This document shows, piece after piece, positions 16,757 to 24,488 of a stretch of DNA of 61,873 nucleotides. The position numbers and the translations under genes are program-made. The notes beneath the pieces are model-generated. The model was not told the origin of the DNA. It saw nothing but the letters and a program-made list of their open reading frames with translations, and made no database searches. Within the stretch, counting starts at the first letter, position 1; each line of letters opens with the position of its first letter. Source of the stretch: DASWJS01 sp036397035 (GTDB lineage: Bacteria; Actinomycetota; AC-67); contig DASWJS010000033.1 of NCBI GenBank assembly GCA_036397035.1, positions 1-61,873 of the forward strand, given 5' to 3'.

Positions 16757-17983
16757 ATGCGTTCGATGTCGTCGATGTCGGCGCCCGGCCGCCCGGCGGA
16801 GCCGATCCTGCACGTCGACATGGACGCCTTCTACGCCTCGGTCGAGGCGCGCGAGGACCCGAGCCTCGCGGGCAAGCCGGTCGCCGTGGGGGGCGGGGGC
16901 GTGCGGGGCGTCGTGATGAGCGCCTCGTATGAGGCGCGCGCGTTCGGAGTCCGCTCCGCCATGCCGGGCATGCGCGCGCGCCGGCTCTGTCCGCGGATCG
17001 TGTTCGTCCCGCCGAACTTCAGCCTGTACCAGGCCGAGTCCGAGGCCATCCGGGAGATCTTCGCCTCCTTCACCCCGCTCGTCGAGCAGATCTCGCTCGA
17101 CGAGGCATTCCTGGACGTGGGCGGCTCGACCCGGTTGTTCGGCGGGCCGCTCGACATCGCGCACGCGATTCGGGACCGCGTGCGAGCCGAGCGCCGGCTC
17201 GTCTGCTCGGTCGGCGTCGCGCCGAACAAGTTCCTGGCCAAGCTGGCCAGTAACGCCGCGAAGCCGGACGGCGTCGTCCACGTGCGGGCCGGCGCGATCC
17301 CGGAGTTCATCGAGCCGCTCCCGGCGCGCGCGCTCTGGGGCGTGGGGGAGAAGACCGCGGCCGTGCTCGACCGGCTCGGCGTGGGGACCGTGGGCGACAT
17401 CCTGACGTTGCCCGAGGGCGCGATGGAACGAGCGTTCGGGCCCTCGCTCGCGGCGCACCTCCTGGCGCTTGCAGCCGGCCGGGACGATCGCAGGGTCGTG
17501 CCCCACGAGGCGGCCAAGCAGGTGTCGGCCGAGCAGACGTTCGAACGCGACCTGAGCGCGGCCGAGGAGGTCCGCCGCGAATTGCTGCGCTTGTCCGATC
17601 GCGTCGCGCGCCGGCTGCGGCGCGGTGCCTTGAGCGCGCGCACGATCACGATCAAGGTCCGGTTCTCGGATTTCAGGACCATCACCCGCTCGCGTACGCT
17701 GTCCGAGCCGACCGACGTCGCCGCTCGCATGTACGGCGCCGCCGGGGAGCTGTACGGCGCGCTCCGCTTGCACCGTCCCCGAATCCGGTTGCTCGGGGTC
17801 GCCGCGTCGGGCTTGATCGCCGGCGCGGGGTCCGAACAGCTCCGGCTGGGCGACCGTCCTGATCCGTGGCGGCAAGCGGACCGTGCGGTCGACCGCTTAC
17901 GAGAGCGGTTCGGCAGCGGGGCGGTCGAACGGGCGGCGACGGCGCGGGAACGCGCGCCGAAGACGGGAGACGAGGATGAGTGA
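16757..17983 (+). CDS. dinB: DNA polymerase IV (Y family)
   Basis: An error-prone translesion polymerase. The 408-residue product has the Y-family catalytic residues: D21 in HVDMDAFYASVEA and D115/E116 in SLDEAFLD. It also has VGVAPNKFLAKLAS, the helix-hairpin-helix segment ALWGVGEKTAAVLDRLG, and a little-finger domain (about 245-360). The extra C-terminal tail is basic and lacks an obvious beta-clamp motif. ATG 16757 is chosen because it follows the promoter directly; upstream in-frame codons overlap the -10. A crotonase gene overlaps its 3' end by 8 nt. Confidence 0.94.
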   Translation: MRSMSSMSAPGRPAEPILHVDMDAFYASVEAREDPSLAGKPVAVGGGGVRGVVMSASYEARAFGVRSAMPGMRARRLCPRIVFVPPNFSLYQAESEAIREIFASFTPLVEQISLDEAFLDVGGSTRLFGGPLDIAHAIRDRVRAERRLVCSVGVAPNKFLAKLASNAAKPDGVVHVRAGAIPEFIEPLPARALWGVGEKTAAVLDRLGVGTVGDILTLPEGAMERAFGPSLAAHLLALAAGRDDRRVVPHEAAKQVSAEQTFERDLSAAEEVRRELLRLSDRVARRLRRGALSARTITIKVRFSDFRTITRSRTLSEPTDVAARMYGAAGELYGALRLHRPRIRLLGVAASGLIAGAGSEQLRLGDRPDPWRQADRAVDRLRERFGSGAVERAATARERAPKTGDEDE

Positions 17984-18767
17984 GAAGGTCCGCTACGAAA
18001 CGGACGGTGCCGTCGCGACCATCACGATCGCACGACCCGAGGTCCGCAACGCGATGGACGTGGACGTCTTCACCGGGCTCTACGAGGCCGGCGTGCGCGC
18101 CGGCGCCGACGCCTCGATCCGGGCCGTCGTCGTGGCCGGCGACGGTCCCGCCTTCTCGAGCGGGATCGACGTCTCGATCTTCGCGGCCGGCAGTCCCGAC
18201 GGCGGGCCGTTCGATCCGCTGACCGTCGATGTCTCGTTCTTCCAGCGATCGTTCAGCGTCTTCGAGGAGATCCCGCAGCCGACGATCGCCGCCGTGCAGG
18301 GACCGGCGTTCGGGGCGGGGATCCAGCTCGCCGCAGCCTGCGACCTGCGCGTCGCGGGGGAGGACGCCACGTTCTGCGTCATGGAAACGCGCTGGGGGAT
18401 CATCCCGGACCTCGGAGGGACCCAGCGGCTCCCCCGCCTGGTGGGGCTGAGCCGCGCCAAGGACCTCTGCTTCACCGGCAGGCGGGTGGATGCGGCGGAG
18501 GCGGGGGAGATCGGCCTGGCCGACCGGGTCGTGGGCGCCGGCGACCACCTCAAGGCGGCGCAGGAGCTGGCGGCCGAGCTGGCGGCCCAGCCTCCGCTTG
18601 CGATCGAGGGAATCAAGCGGCTCGCAAACGCCGCCTTCGACATGCCGGTCCGCGCGGGGCTGGAGCGCGAGGCGACGATTCAGCGGCGCGTCATGGCGTC
18701 GGAGGACTTCCGGGAGGCGGTCGCGGCTCGGTTCGAGAAGCGGACGCCGGCATACAAGCGCAGGTAG
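17976..18767 (+). CDS. Enoyl-CoA hydratase/isomerase family protein
   Basis: A 263-residue crotonase-fold protein that should bind an acyl-CoA thioester. The oxyanion-hole segments FSSGIDVSIF and GPAFGAGIQLAAACD are present. The catalytic region reads METRWGIIPDLGGTQRLPRL, with Asp before the GG, and the second hydratase glutamate is not obvious (RAKDLCFTG). This resembles isomerase or dienoyl-isomerase relatives more than classical hydratases, so the reaction is open. The ATG 17976 lies inside the dinB end behind GACGAGG. It is probably co-transcribed with dinB, a pairing I cannot explain. Confidence 0.85.
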   Translation: MSEKVRYETDGAVATITIARPEVRNAMDVDVFTGLYEAGVRAGADASIRAVVVAGDGPAFSSGIDVSIFAAGSPDGGPFDPLTVDVSFFQRSFSVFEEIPQPTIAAVQGPAFGAGIQLAAACDLRVAGEDATFCVMETRWGIIPDLGGTQRLPRLVGLSRAKDLCFTGRRVDAAEAGEIGLADRVVGAGDHLKAAQELAAELAAQPPLAIEGIKRLANAAFDMPVRAGLEREATIQRRVMASEDFREAVAARFEKRTPAYKRR

Positions 18768-18790
18768 CGGCGCTCCGGTGGTCGCGCTCC

Positions 18791-18820
18791 TTGTTCGCCG
18801 CTCGCGTGCGCTCCTATAAT
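18791..18820 (+). promoter_or_regulatory. Strong promoter of the DUF3040 gene
   Basis: TTGTTC (18791-18796) and a perfect TATAAT (18815-18820), with an 18-bp spacer. Transcription would start near 18827, giving a leader of about 22 nt with GGGAG before the ATG at 18849. This is one of the best -10 boxes in the window. Confidence 0.75.
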
Positions 18821-18848
18821 CGTCTTCGAGCCCGGGAGTCGGTGAACC

Positions 18849-19226
18849 ATGCCCCTCAGCGAACACGAGCAACGCATCCTCGACGAGATCGAACGACGCC
18901 TGTCGGAGGAAGACCCGAAGTTCGCGCGCTCTGCGAGCGCCGCGACGCCTCGCGGGGTCGCCATCCGGCGCGTGAAGCGCGCGAGTGGTGGTTTCTTCCT
19001 GGGTCTGGCGATCCTGGTTTCCGGGCTGGTCGTCGGCTTGGACGACGGGAACTTGATCGTGGTGTTCGGACTCGCGGGTTTCGCGGTGATGCTGACGTCG
19101 ATCATCGTCATCTTCCGCGCGTCCAGGGACATCGGTCCACCCGCAACCGGCCACCGATCGTCGTGGGTCGAGCGCATGGAGGAACGCTGGAAGAAGCGCT
19201 TCGAGGACGGGCAAAACCGTTCGTAA
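18849..19226 (+). CDS. DUF3040 domain membrane protein
   Basis: A 125-residue member of the actinobacterial DUF3040 family, of unknown function. It starts with the family signature MPLSEHEQRILDEIERRL. Two hydrophobic segments follow (about 55-73 and 77-97), so both ends are probably cytoplasmic. The C-terminus is charged (RMEERWKKRFEDG). In many Actinomycetota this gene lies between dinB and the mraZ operon, as it does here, hinting at a link to division or the envelope. Confidence 0.9.
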   Translation: MPLSEHEQRILDEIERRLSEEDPKFARSASAATPRGVAIRRVKRASGGFFLGLAILVSGLVVGLDDGNLIVVFGLAGFAVMLTSIIVIFRASRDIGPPATGHRSSWVERMEERWKKRFEDGQNRS

Positions 19227-19291
19227 ACGCGGTGCGCTTCGCGCATCCGCGCCGCGCCGCAAAAACTTTTCGACGAATCTCGTTTTCGGGC

Positions 19292-19321
19292 TTGCACTCG
19301 GCATCGTAGGTGTCGTACAAA
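19292..19321 (+). promoter_or_regulatory. Possible promoter of the MerR-like gene
   Basis: TTGCAC (19292-19297) and TACAAA (19316-19321) are 18 bp apart, within an AT-richer 147-bp intergenic region. The predicted leader is about 47 nt with a weak GGGGA ribosome-binding site. Confidence 0.45.
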
Positions 19322-19373
19322 GAAGCTCTTCCCCCTGCGCTCCAGCATCACGCACTCCGACTCGCGGGGACCT

Positions 19374-19892
19374 ATGTCTTTGGACGGCTTCACCTCACTC
19401 CAGGCTTGCAAGTTCACGGGCTGCACGCAGAACCAGCTTCGGTATTGGGACAAGATCGCGCTCATCAAGCCGAGCGTCCAGTCCAGCGGCGGCCGTCCCG
19501 GCGTGCGCAGGCTGTACTCGTTCCGCGACCTCATCGCGCTGAAGGTGATCAAGTCTCTGCTCGAAAGCGGCATGTCGCTGCAGCGCGTGCGGCGGGCGTT
19601 CGAGTACCTGCGCGACACGCAAGGGTTGAACGAGCACCTGTCGAGCCTCAAGCTCGTCACCGACGGCCAGAGCATCTTCAAGATCTGCAAGAACGACGGC
19701 GAGATCCTCGACGCGCTCCGGCAGGGCCAGATGACCTTCTTCGTCGCGATCGACGAATTGGCCGGCGAAGTGGACGCCGGCGTGAGCGAGTTCATGCGCG
19801 ATCGCGAACGGTTCCTGCGGACGCTGCGCTCGGCCGAGCACGAGCTGGAAGAGGAAGCCTCGTCCTCGGCTCGCCGCCGCCGCCGCGCCTGA
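19374..19892 (+). CDS. MerR-family transcriptional regulator
   Basis: A 172-residue DNA-binding protein. The N-terminal winged helix-turn-helix has the MerR pattern: FTSLQACKFTGCTQNQLRYW, then GRPGVRRLYSFRDLIALKVIK. A helical region continues (LLESGMSLQRVRRAFEYLRD). The C-terminal part (about 95-150) has no cysteines placed for metal binding and could bind a ligand or dimerise. The end is Arg-rich. It stands alone with its own promoter; no obvious target gene adjoins it. Confidence 0.85.
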   Translation: MSLDGFTSLQACKFTGCTQNQLRYWDKIALIKPSVQSSGGRPGVRRLYSFRDLIALKVIKSLLESGMSLQRVRRAFEYLRDTQGLNEHLSSLKLVTDGQSIFKICKNDGEILDALRQGQMTFFVAIDELAGEVDAGVSEFMRDRERFLRTLRSAEHELEEEASSSARRRRRA

Positions 19893-19945
19893 CCGGCCCC
19901 CGCCGGCCGGCGCCCATAAGGACCTCACGCTCGCAGGGCTCCCTA

Positions 19946-19951
19946 TATACT
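19946..19951 (+). promoter_or_regulatory. -10 box of the HNH gene
   Basis: TATACT, inside an AT-rich TATATACT, lies 37 nt before the TTG start. No clear -35 is visible. The leader carries GGGAG just before the start codon. Confidence 0.5.
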
Positions 19952-19988
19952 GTCGCTACGCGCGGCAGCGTGGACGGGAGCCGACTCG

Positions 19989-20528
19989 TTGGGAAGAGCA
20001 TTGGTCCTCAACGCCACCTACGAGCCGCTGTGTGTGGTCAGCGCTCGTCGGGCGCTCGTTCTCGTCCTCAAACACAAGGCTGAGCTGGTCGACCAGAACG
20101 GCGGGATGTTTCGGTCGGAGCGAGCCGCCCACCCCGTCCCGTCGGTCATCCGCCTGAAGTACTTCGTCAAGGTGCCCTATCGCGCACGGGCCAGCCTCTC
20201 GCGCCGCGCCGTGTTCGTCCGGGACCACTTCGAGTGCCAGTACTGCGGGTCGACGGCCGAGAACGTCGATCACGTGATCCCCCGCTCCCGGGGAGGGACG
20301 CACACCTGGGAGAACGTGGTGGCGGCTTGCAAGCGCTGCAACACTCGCAAGGAGGACCGCCTGCCCAAGGAGGCCGGTATGCGCCTGCGCTCGAAGCCGT
20401 CGGTCCCGCGCGAGCGGATCTGGATCATCGTTGCGGTTGGGCGCGTCGATCCCAAGTGGGAGCCCTACCTCGTGCCGCTCGGCGCCGCTGCGCGCGCCGA
20501 AGCCGCGCCCAGCCTCGCTCCCGCGTAG
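19989..20528 (+). CDS. HNH endonuclease family protein
   Basis: A 179-residue protein with a TTG start behind GGGAG. The C-terminal half holds an HNH nuclease fold: FECQYCGSTAENVDHVIPRSRGG, then the N in WENVVAACKRCNTRKEDR. Two CxxC pairs should bind zinc, and DHV plus the Asn and Arg-rich helix form the active site. The N-terminal segment (MGRALVLNATYEPLCVVSARRA) is typical of a group of chromosomal actinobacterial HNH proteins near mraZ. No intron, transposon or restriction genes accompany it. The cellular role is unknown. Confidence 0.88.
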   Translation: MGRALVLNATYEPLCVVSARRALVLVLKHKAELVDQNGGMFRSERAAHPVPSVIRLKYFVKVPYRARASLSRRAVFVRDHFECQYCGSTAENVDHVIPRSRGGTHTWENVVAACKRCNTRKEDRLPKEAGMRLRSKPSVPRERIWIIVAVGRVDPKWEPYLVPLGAAARAEAAPSLAPA

Positions 20529-20589
20529 CGCATAGCTCTCAAACCCGACGCCCTCGCTCCCGGGGCTCGAAAGAGCACGTCCTCACCAT

Positions 20590-20633
20590 TGACAGGGTGG
20601 AGGAGTGTGGAGTATCGTGGTGGCTCGTGGTGG
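20590..20633 (+). promoter_or_regulatory. mraZ promoter overlapped by a putative MraZ operator
   Basis: A consensus TTGACA (20590-20595) and TATCGT (20614-20619), spacer 18 bp, should drive the division cluster from about 20626. Four direct repeats of GTGGNG begin at 20598, 20608, 20618 and 20628, exactly 10 bp apart. They cover the spacer, the -10 box and the start site. Direct GTGG/TGGG-type repeats at helical spacing upstream of mraZ are the known binding pattern of MraZ, so autorepression is the likely function. Confidence 0.75.
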
Positions 20634-20643
20634 AAAGTAGAGC

Positions 20644-21081
20644 GTGCCATTGTTCCTGGGGGAGTACCAGCACACGCTGGACGCGAAGGGGAGAGTCATC
20701 CTCCCCTCGAAGTTCCGCACCCGTCTGGCGGAGGGCTGCGTGCTCACCCGGGGTCAGGAGACCTGCCTCGCCGTGTACACCCGGGACGCGTTCCAAGCCC
20801 GCGCCGAGCGCCTGACCCGCGCGAAGCTGTCGAACCAGCGCGCGCGCAACATCGCGCGGCAGTTCTTCGCGGGCGCCCACGAGGAGGAGCCGGACAAGCA
20901 GGGCCGTGTCGTCGTGCCCGAGCCCCTTCGCCGCTATGCCGGCCTGGACAAGGACGTCGTCGTGATCGGCGCCGGCAACTGGCTCGAGATCTGGGACACC
21001 GCGACCTGGGAGAACCACCAACGATCGACCGAGCCCGACTACCGCGACCTCGACATCGAGGACGAAGACTTCGACTTCTAG
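20644..21081 (+). CDS. mraZ: Transcriptional regulator MraZ
   Basis: MraZ is a ring-forming DNA-binding protein with two AbrB-like (SpoVT-fold) halves that controls the dcw cluster. The 145-residue product shows both repeats: LDAKGRVILPSKFR near residue 12 and DKQGRVVVPEPLRRYAG near 83. The C-terminus is strongly acidic (DLDIEDEDFDF). The start is GTG 20644 (MPLFLGEYQHTLD, the canonical N-terminus) with a weak ribosome-binding site. It heads the division operon, and the repeats just upstream are its probable operator. Confidence 0.96.
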   Translation: MPLFLGEYQHTLDAKGRVILPSKFRTRLAEGCVLTRGQETCLAVYTRDAFQARAERLTRAKLSNQRARNIARQFFAGAHEEEPDKQGRVVVPEPLRRYAGLDKDVVVIGAGNWLEIWDTATWENHQRSTEPDYRDLDIEDEDFDF

Positions 21082-21089
21082 GAGGGCGC

Positions 21090-21251
21090 ATGCGCACCGA
21101 GAGCGTGATGACCGAGCAGGCGCTGTCCGACGTGTGGACGCCGGCGGGCGAGCTTCGCCAGAGCTTGTTCCTGATCGGGTTCATGGCGGTGAGCGTGAGC
21201 ATCTGCGTCGGCATCGGGATGCTCCTGGTGACGGTGCTGGCCGGGTCATGA
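21090..21251 (+). CDS. Small single-pass membrane protein in the dcw cluster
   Basis: A 53-residue frame with a strong ribosome-binding site (GGAGG at 21081-21085) starts 8 bp after mraZ and ends just before rsmH (stop 21249-21251, next start 21253). The product has a soluble N-terminus of about 25 residues (MRTESVMTEQALSDVW), then one hydrophobic segment (about 26-51) rich in small and aliphatic residues, and almost no C-terminal tail. I recognise no family. Its fit between two core genes argues for a real, co-translated protein, perhaps acting on septal membranes. Confidence 0.65.
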   Translation: MRTESVMTEQALSDVWTPAGELRQSLFLIGFMAVSVSICVGIGMLLVTVLAGS

Positions 21252-21252
21252 C

Positions 21253-22200
21253 GTGGCGGATGCTCCTCACGTACCGGTCCTGTCGGACGCGGTTGTCGCC
21301 TACGCCGTTCCACGCCCCGGCGCCCGCTTCGTCGTCGACGCCACGGTCGGCGCGGGCGGTCACGCCGCGCTGGTCCTCCGGGCCATGGGGTCCGCTGGCC
21401 GGCTGCTCGGGATCGATCGGGATCCGGCAGCCCTCGCTCTCGCGCGCGAACGCCTCGCGCCGTTCGGGGACCAGGTTCGGCTGGTGCACGGGAACCTCGA
21501 AGATCTCGGAGCGATCGTGAGCGCGCAGGGCTGGGGCGGGGCCGGCGCCGTCGTCTACGACTTCGGGGTTTCCTCGATGCAGCTCGACGAGCCGGCGCGC
21601 GGGTTCGGGTATCGCCACGACGCGCCGCTCGACATGCGCATGGATCCCTCGCTTCCGGTCACCGCCGCCGACGTCGTCAACGCGTACGACCACCCGGCAC
21701 TCGCGCAGGTGATCCGAACCTACGGGGAGGAGCGGTGGGCGTCGCGCATCGCGACGTACATCGTCGAGGCGCGCAAGCGCGCGCCGATCACGACCACCGG
21801 CGAGCTGGTCGAGATCATCCTCGCCGCCGTGCCAAGCGCGGCGCGCCGGGTCGGGCCGCACCCGGCGCGCCGCACCTTCCAAGCGCTCCGCATCGAGGTC
21901 AACCGAGAGCTGAGCGCGATCGAGTCTTCCCTGCCGCAGGCGGTCGAAGCCCTCGAAGAGGGCGGTCGGCTCGTGGCGCTCTCCTATCACTCGCTCGAGG
22001 ACCGGATCGTGAAGCGATTCATCCGGTCCGAGTCGAGTAGGGAAGCGCCCCGCCTGCGGACGCTCACCCGCAAGCCCGAGCGCCCCTCCGACGAGGAGGT
22101 TGCTCGCAACCCGCGCGCGTCCTCGGCACGGCTGCGCGCGGCCGAACGCCTTGCGGCTCCGCCGGCTCCGGCCGGCAACGGCCCGGGGGACGCGGCATGA
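21253..22200 (+). CDS. rsmH: 16S rRNA (cytosine(1402)-N(4))-methyltransferase
   Basis: RsmH (MraW) methylates C1402 of 16S rRNA using S-adenosylmethionine. The 315-residue product has the N-terminal HVPVLSDAVV, the SAM-binding VVDATVGAGGHAALVL, a YDFGVSSMQLDEPARGF block and the C-terminal LSYHSLEDRIVKRFIR. The GTG start lies one base after the small membrane protein gene. The end overlaps the FtsL-like gene by four bases. The last 40 residues are Arg/Ala/Pro-rich. Confidence 0.96.
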   Translation: MADAPHVPVLSDAVVAYAVPRPGARFVVDATVGAGGHAALVLRAMGSAGRLLGIDRDPAALALARERLAPFGDQVRLVHGNLEDLGAIVSAQGWGGAGAVVYDFGVSSMQLDEPARGFGYRHDAPLDMRMDPSLPVTAADVVNAYDHPALAQVIRTYGEERWASRIATYIVEARKRAPITTTGELVEIILAAVPSAARRVGPHPARRTFQALRIEVNRELSAIESSLPQAVEALEEGGRLVALSYHSLEDRIVKRFIRSESSREAPRLRTLTRKPERPSDEEVARNPRASSARLRAAERLAAPPAPAGNGPGDAA

Positions 22201-22589
22201 CGATCTCCCGGGCGACGTTGGCCCCCAGGCGACCGGCTCCGGCGCCGGAGCGTCCACGCCATCTGCGCGTGGTGCCTCAGGCGCCGGGCCGGCGCCCCCC
22301 TTTGTTCGTGGTCCTGGCCGTCGTGCTGACGGTGCTGTCGCTGCTGGCGCTGGTGACCGCGAACGTCCTGCTCGGCCAGGCGGGCTTCGAGCAAGTCGAC
22401 CTCGAGCGGCGGGTCGCCGAGCAAAGCGCCGCCATCGAGGAGCTGGAGCTGGACGTCGCGCGGCTGCGCTCGCCGGTCCGCCTCGCCCGGGCGGCGGAGG
22501 ACCTCGGGCTCGTGCCCGCGACCGACCTCACCCTGCTGATGGACGACCGATCGGACGGCGGCCCTTCCCCGAACCGGGGAAGGGAGTAG
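22197..22589 (+). CDS. ftsL: FtsL-like septum formation protein
   Basis: A 130-residue bitopic membrane protein in the ftsL position between rsmH and ftsI. A basic, Pro-rich cytoplasmic N-terminus (1-35) precedes one membrane segment (about 37-58) and a short heptad-like coiled coil (about 62-100, LERRVAEQSAAIEELELDV). The tail is Pro/Gly-rich. FtsL/DivIC proteins bridge FtsQ to FtsW/FtsI in the divisome. Sequence conservation in this family is low; the call rests on topology, coiled coil and position. Confidence 0.85.
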   Translation: MTISRATLAPRRPAPAPERPRHLRVVPQAPGRRPPLFVVLAVVLTVLSLLALVTANVLLGQAGFEQVDLERRVAEQSAAIEELELDVARLRSPVRLARAAEDLGLVPATDLTLLMDDRSDGGPSPNRGRE

Positions 22590-22605
22590 ACCCCGGAGCC
22601 CATCG

Positions 22606-24411
22606 GTGACGCGGCGCGGCCCCCGCCCGGCACTCCGGCTGATCTGGCTCCTCGCGAGCGTCACGCTGGTGATGCTGCTCATGGGCGGCCGGCTCGTTCA
22701 GCTTCAAGTGGTGCAAGCCGCGCCGCTGGAGGAGCTGGGGGAGCAGCAGCGCGTCCGCGAGCTCGACCTTCCCGCGCTGCGCGGGTCGATCCTGGATCGG
22801 TCGCGGAAGCCGCTGGCGCTGTCGGCCGACGCGCGAGCGGTCGTCGCCTACCCGAGCTACCTCGGGGGAACGACCGCGAGCCCCGCCGTGATGGCCGCGC
22901 TGATCGCGCCGCTGCTGGAGATGGACGCCGGGGAGATCGAGACGCTGCTCGGCGGCGACGAGAACTTCGTGTACCTCAAGCGGCAAGTGCCGCCGTCGGT
23001 GGCGCAAGCCGTCCTGGACCTCCGGCTGCCGCACGTGGACGCGCTGAAGGAGACACGCAGGGTCTACCCCTCCGGCTCGCTGGCGGGACAGGTCGTGGGA
23101 TTCGTCAACGTCGACGGCGACGGGCTGGCGGGACTCGAGGCGGGATTCGACGAGCTGCTGCGCGGGACGGCCGGCGTGCAGGTGATCGAGCGAGACCCGA
23201 CCGGCCGGCCGATCCCGCAGGGCAACTCGGCGCTGCGCGAACCCGTGCCGGGAAGCGACGTGGTTCTGACGATCGACCAGCGGTTGCAGTTCAAGGCGGA
23301 GGACGCGCTCGCGCGCGGCGCGATCGCGACCAAGGCTCGGTACGGGACGGCGGTCGTGCTGGACGTGCGAAACGGGGACGTGCTGGCGATGGCGACGTGG
23401 CCGCCTTTCGACCCGAACGAGTACGCCCGCAGCGACCCGGCGTCGTGGCGCAACCGGCCGGTGCTCGACACCTACGAGCCGGGGTCGGTGTTCAAGCCGA
23501 TTGCCGCCTCGGCGGCGATCGCAGCCGGCATCGCGGCGCCGTGGACGACGCTCGTCGTGCCCGACTCGATCGCCGTCGGCGGCCGGATCTTCCGCGACTA
23601 CGAGCCGCACCGCACCGAGCGCCTCTCCTACTCGGAGGCGCTCGCGCGGTCCTCGAACGTGGGCACGATCAAGGTCGCGCTGCGCGCCGGGCCGGAACGG
23701 CTGGTGAAGATGATGCGCTCCTTCGGGGTCGGCGCGCCGACGGGCGTCGGCTTCCCCGGCGAGGCGTCGGGCCTGCTGCCCGCGGCCGGGCAGTGGTCGG
23801 GCACCTCGATCGCCACGATCCCGATCGGGCAGGGCGTGTCGCTCACGCCGCTGCAACTCGCCTCGATCTACGCCACGATCGGCAACCGGGGCGTGCGCGT
23901 CGCGCCGCGGCTCGTCAAGGGGACGGTCGATCCCGCGGGGACTTTCCGTGCGGCGCCGAAGCCCGAAGCGCATCGCGTGCTGTCGCGCTGGACGGCGACG
24001 CAGGTGCTCGGGATGCTCGTCGGCGTGGTGCAGCAGGGGACGGGGACGCGCGCGCAGATTCCGGGGTATCTCGTCGGCGGCAAGACCGGCACCGCGGCCG
24101 TGCCCTACGTCGACCGGCGCGGGTATTCCGGCGACATCATCACGACCTTCGCCGGCGTCGGGCCCGCGGACTCGCCGCGCCTTGCGACCGTCGTGCAGCT
24201 CTACAACCCGACGCCGCGCTACGCGGCGCTGACGGCAGCGCCGGTGTGGCGCGAGATCATGCAGTTCGCGCTCGGCACGCTCGGGATCGAGCCGACCGCG
24301 CGGTTGCGCGACGCCGTTTCGCTCGGGGAGCGCCGGGCCGTCCCTCCGCTGCGGCCGGCGCGCGTGCGCAAGCCGAAGGCGGAGGCGTCTCGGGTGGCGG
24401 AGACGCCGTGA
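22606..24411 (+). CDS. ftsI: Penicillin-binding protein, FtsI/PBP3-like
   Basis: A class B transpeptidase that cross-links septal peptidoglycan. The 601-residue product has an N-terminal membrane anchor (about 10-30), a dimerisation domain beginning with RGSILDRSRKPLALS, and a transpeptidase domain. The active-site motifs are S294-V-F-K297, S349-S-N351 and K493-T-G495. There are no PASTA repeats. The basic C-terminus is short. The start is GTG 22606, 16 bp after the FtsL-like gene. FtsI and FtsW work as a pair, and both are present in this cluster. Confidence 0.95.
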   Translation: MTRRGPRPALRLIWLLASVTLVMLLMGGRLVQLQVVQAAPLEELGEQQRVRELDLPALRGSILDRSRKPLALSADARAVVAYPSYLGGTTASPAVMAALIAPLLEMDAGEIETLLGGDENFVYLKRQVPPSVAQAVLDLRLPHVDALKETRRVYPSGSLAGQVVGFVNVDGDGLAGLEAGFDELLRGTAGVQVIERDPTGRPIPQGNSALREPVPGSDVVLTIDQRLQFKAEDALARGAIATKARYGTAVVLDVRNGDVLAMATWPPFDPNEYARSDPASWRNRPVLDTYEPGSVFKPIAASAAIAAGIAAPWTTLVVPDSIAVGGRIFRDYEPHRTERLSYSEALARSSNVGTIKVALRAGPERLVKMMRSFGVGAPTGVGFPGEASGLLPAAGQWSGTSIATIPIGQGVSLTPLQLASIYATIGNRGVRVAPRLVKGTVDPAGTFRAAPKPEAHRVLSRWTATQVLGMLVGVVQQGTGTRAQIPGYLVGGKTGTAAVPYVDRRGYSGDIITTFAGVGPADSPRLATVVQLYNPTPRYAALTAAPVWREIMQFALGTLGIEPTARLRDAVSLGERRAVPPLRPARVRKPKAEASRVAETP

Positions 24412-24488
24412 TAGGCTCAGCCGGGTCCGGACAGCTCGCCGGGGACAGCCGGGCGAGCCGACGGGTGGGGGCAGGAGGAACGATCGTC

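Noticed and set aside
19989..20528. HNH gene as part of a mobile intron, restriction or phage module
   Set aside because: Neighbours are chromosomal housekeeping genes, base composition matches them, and there are no boundaries, repeats or partner genes.
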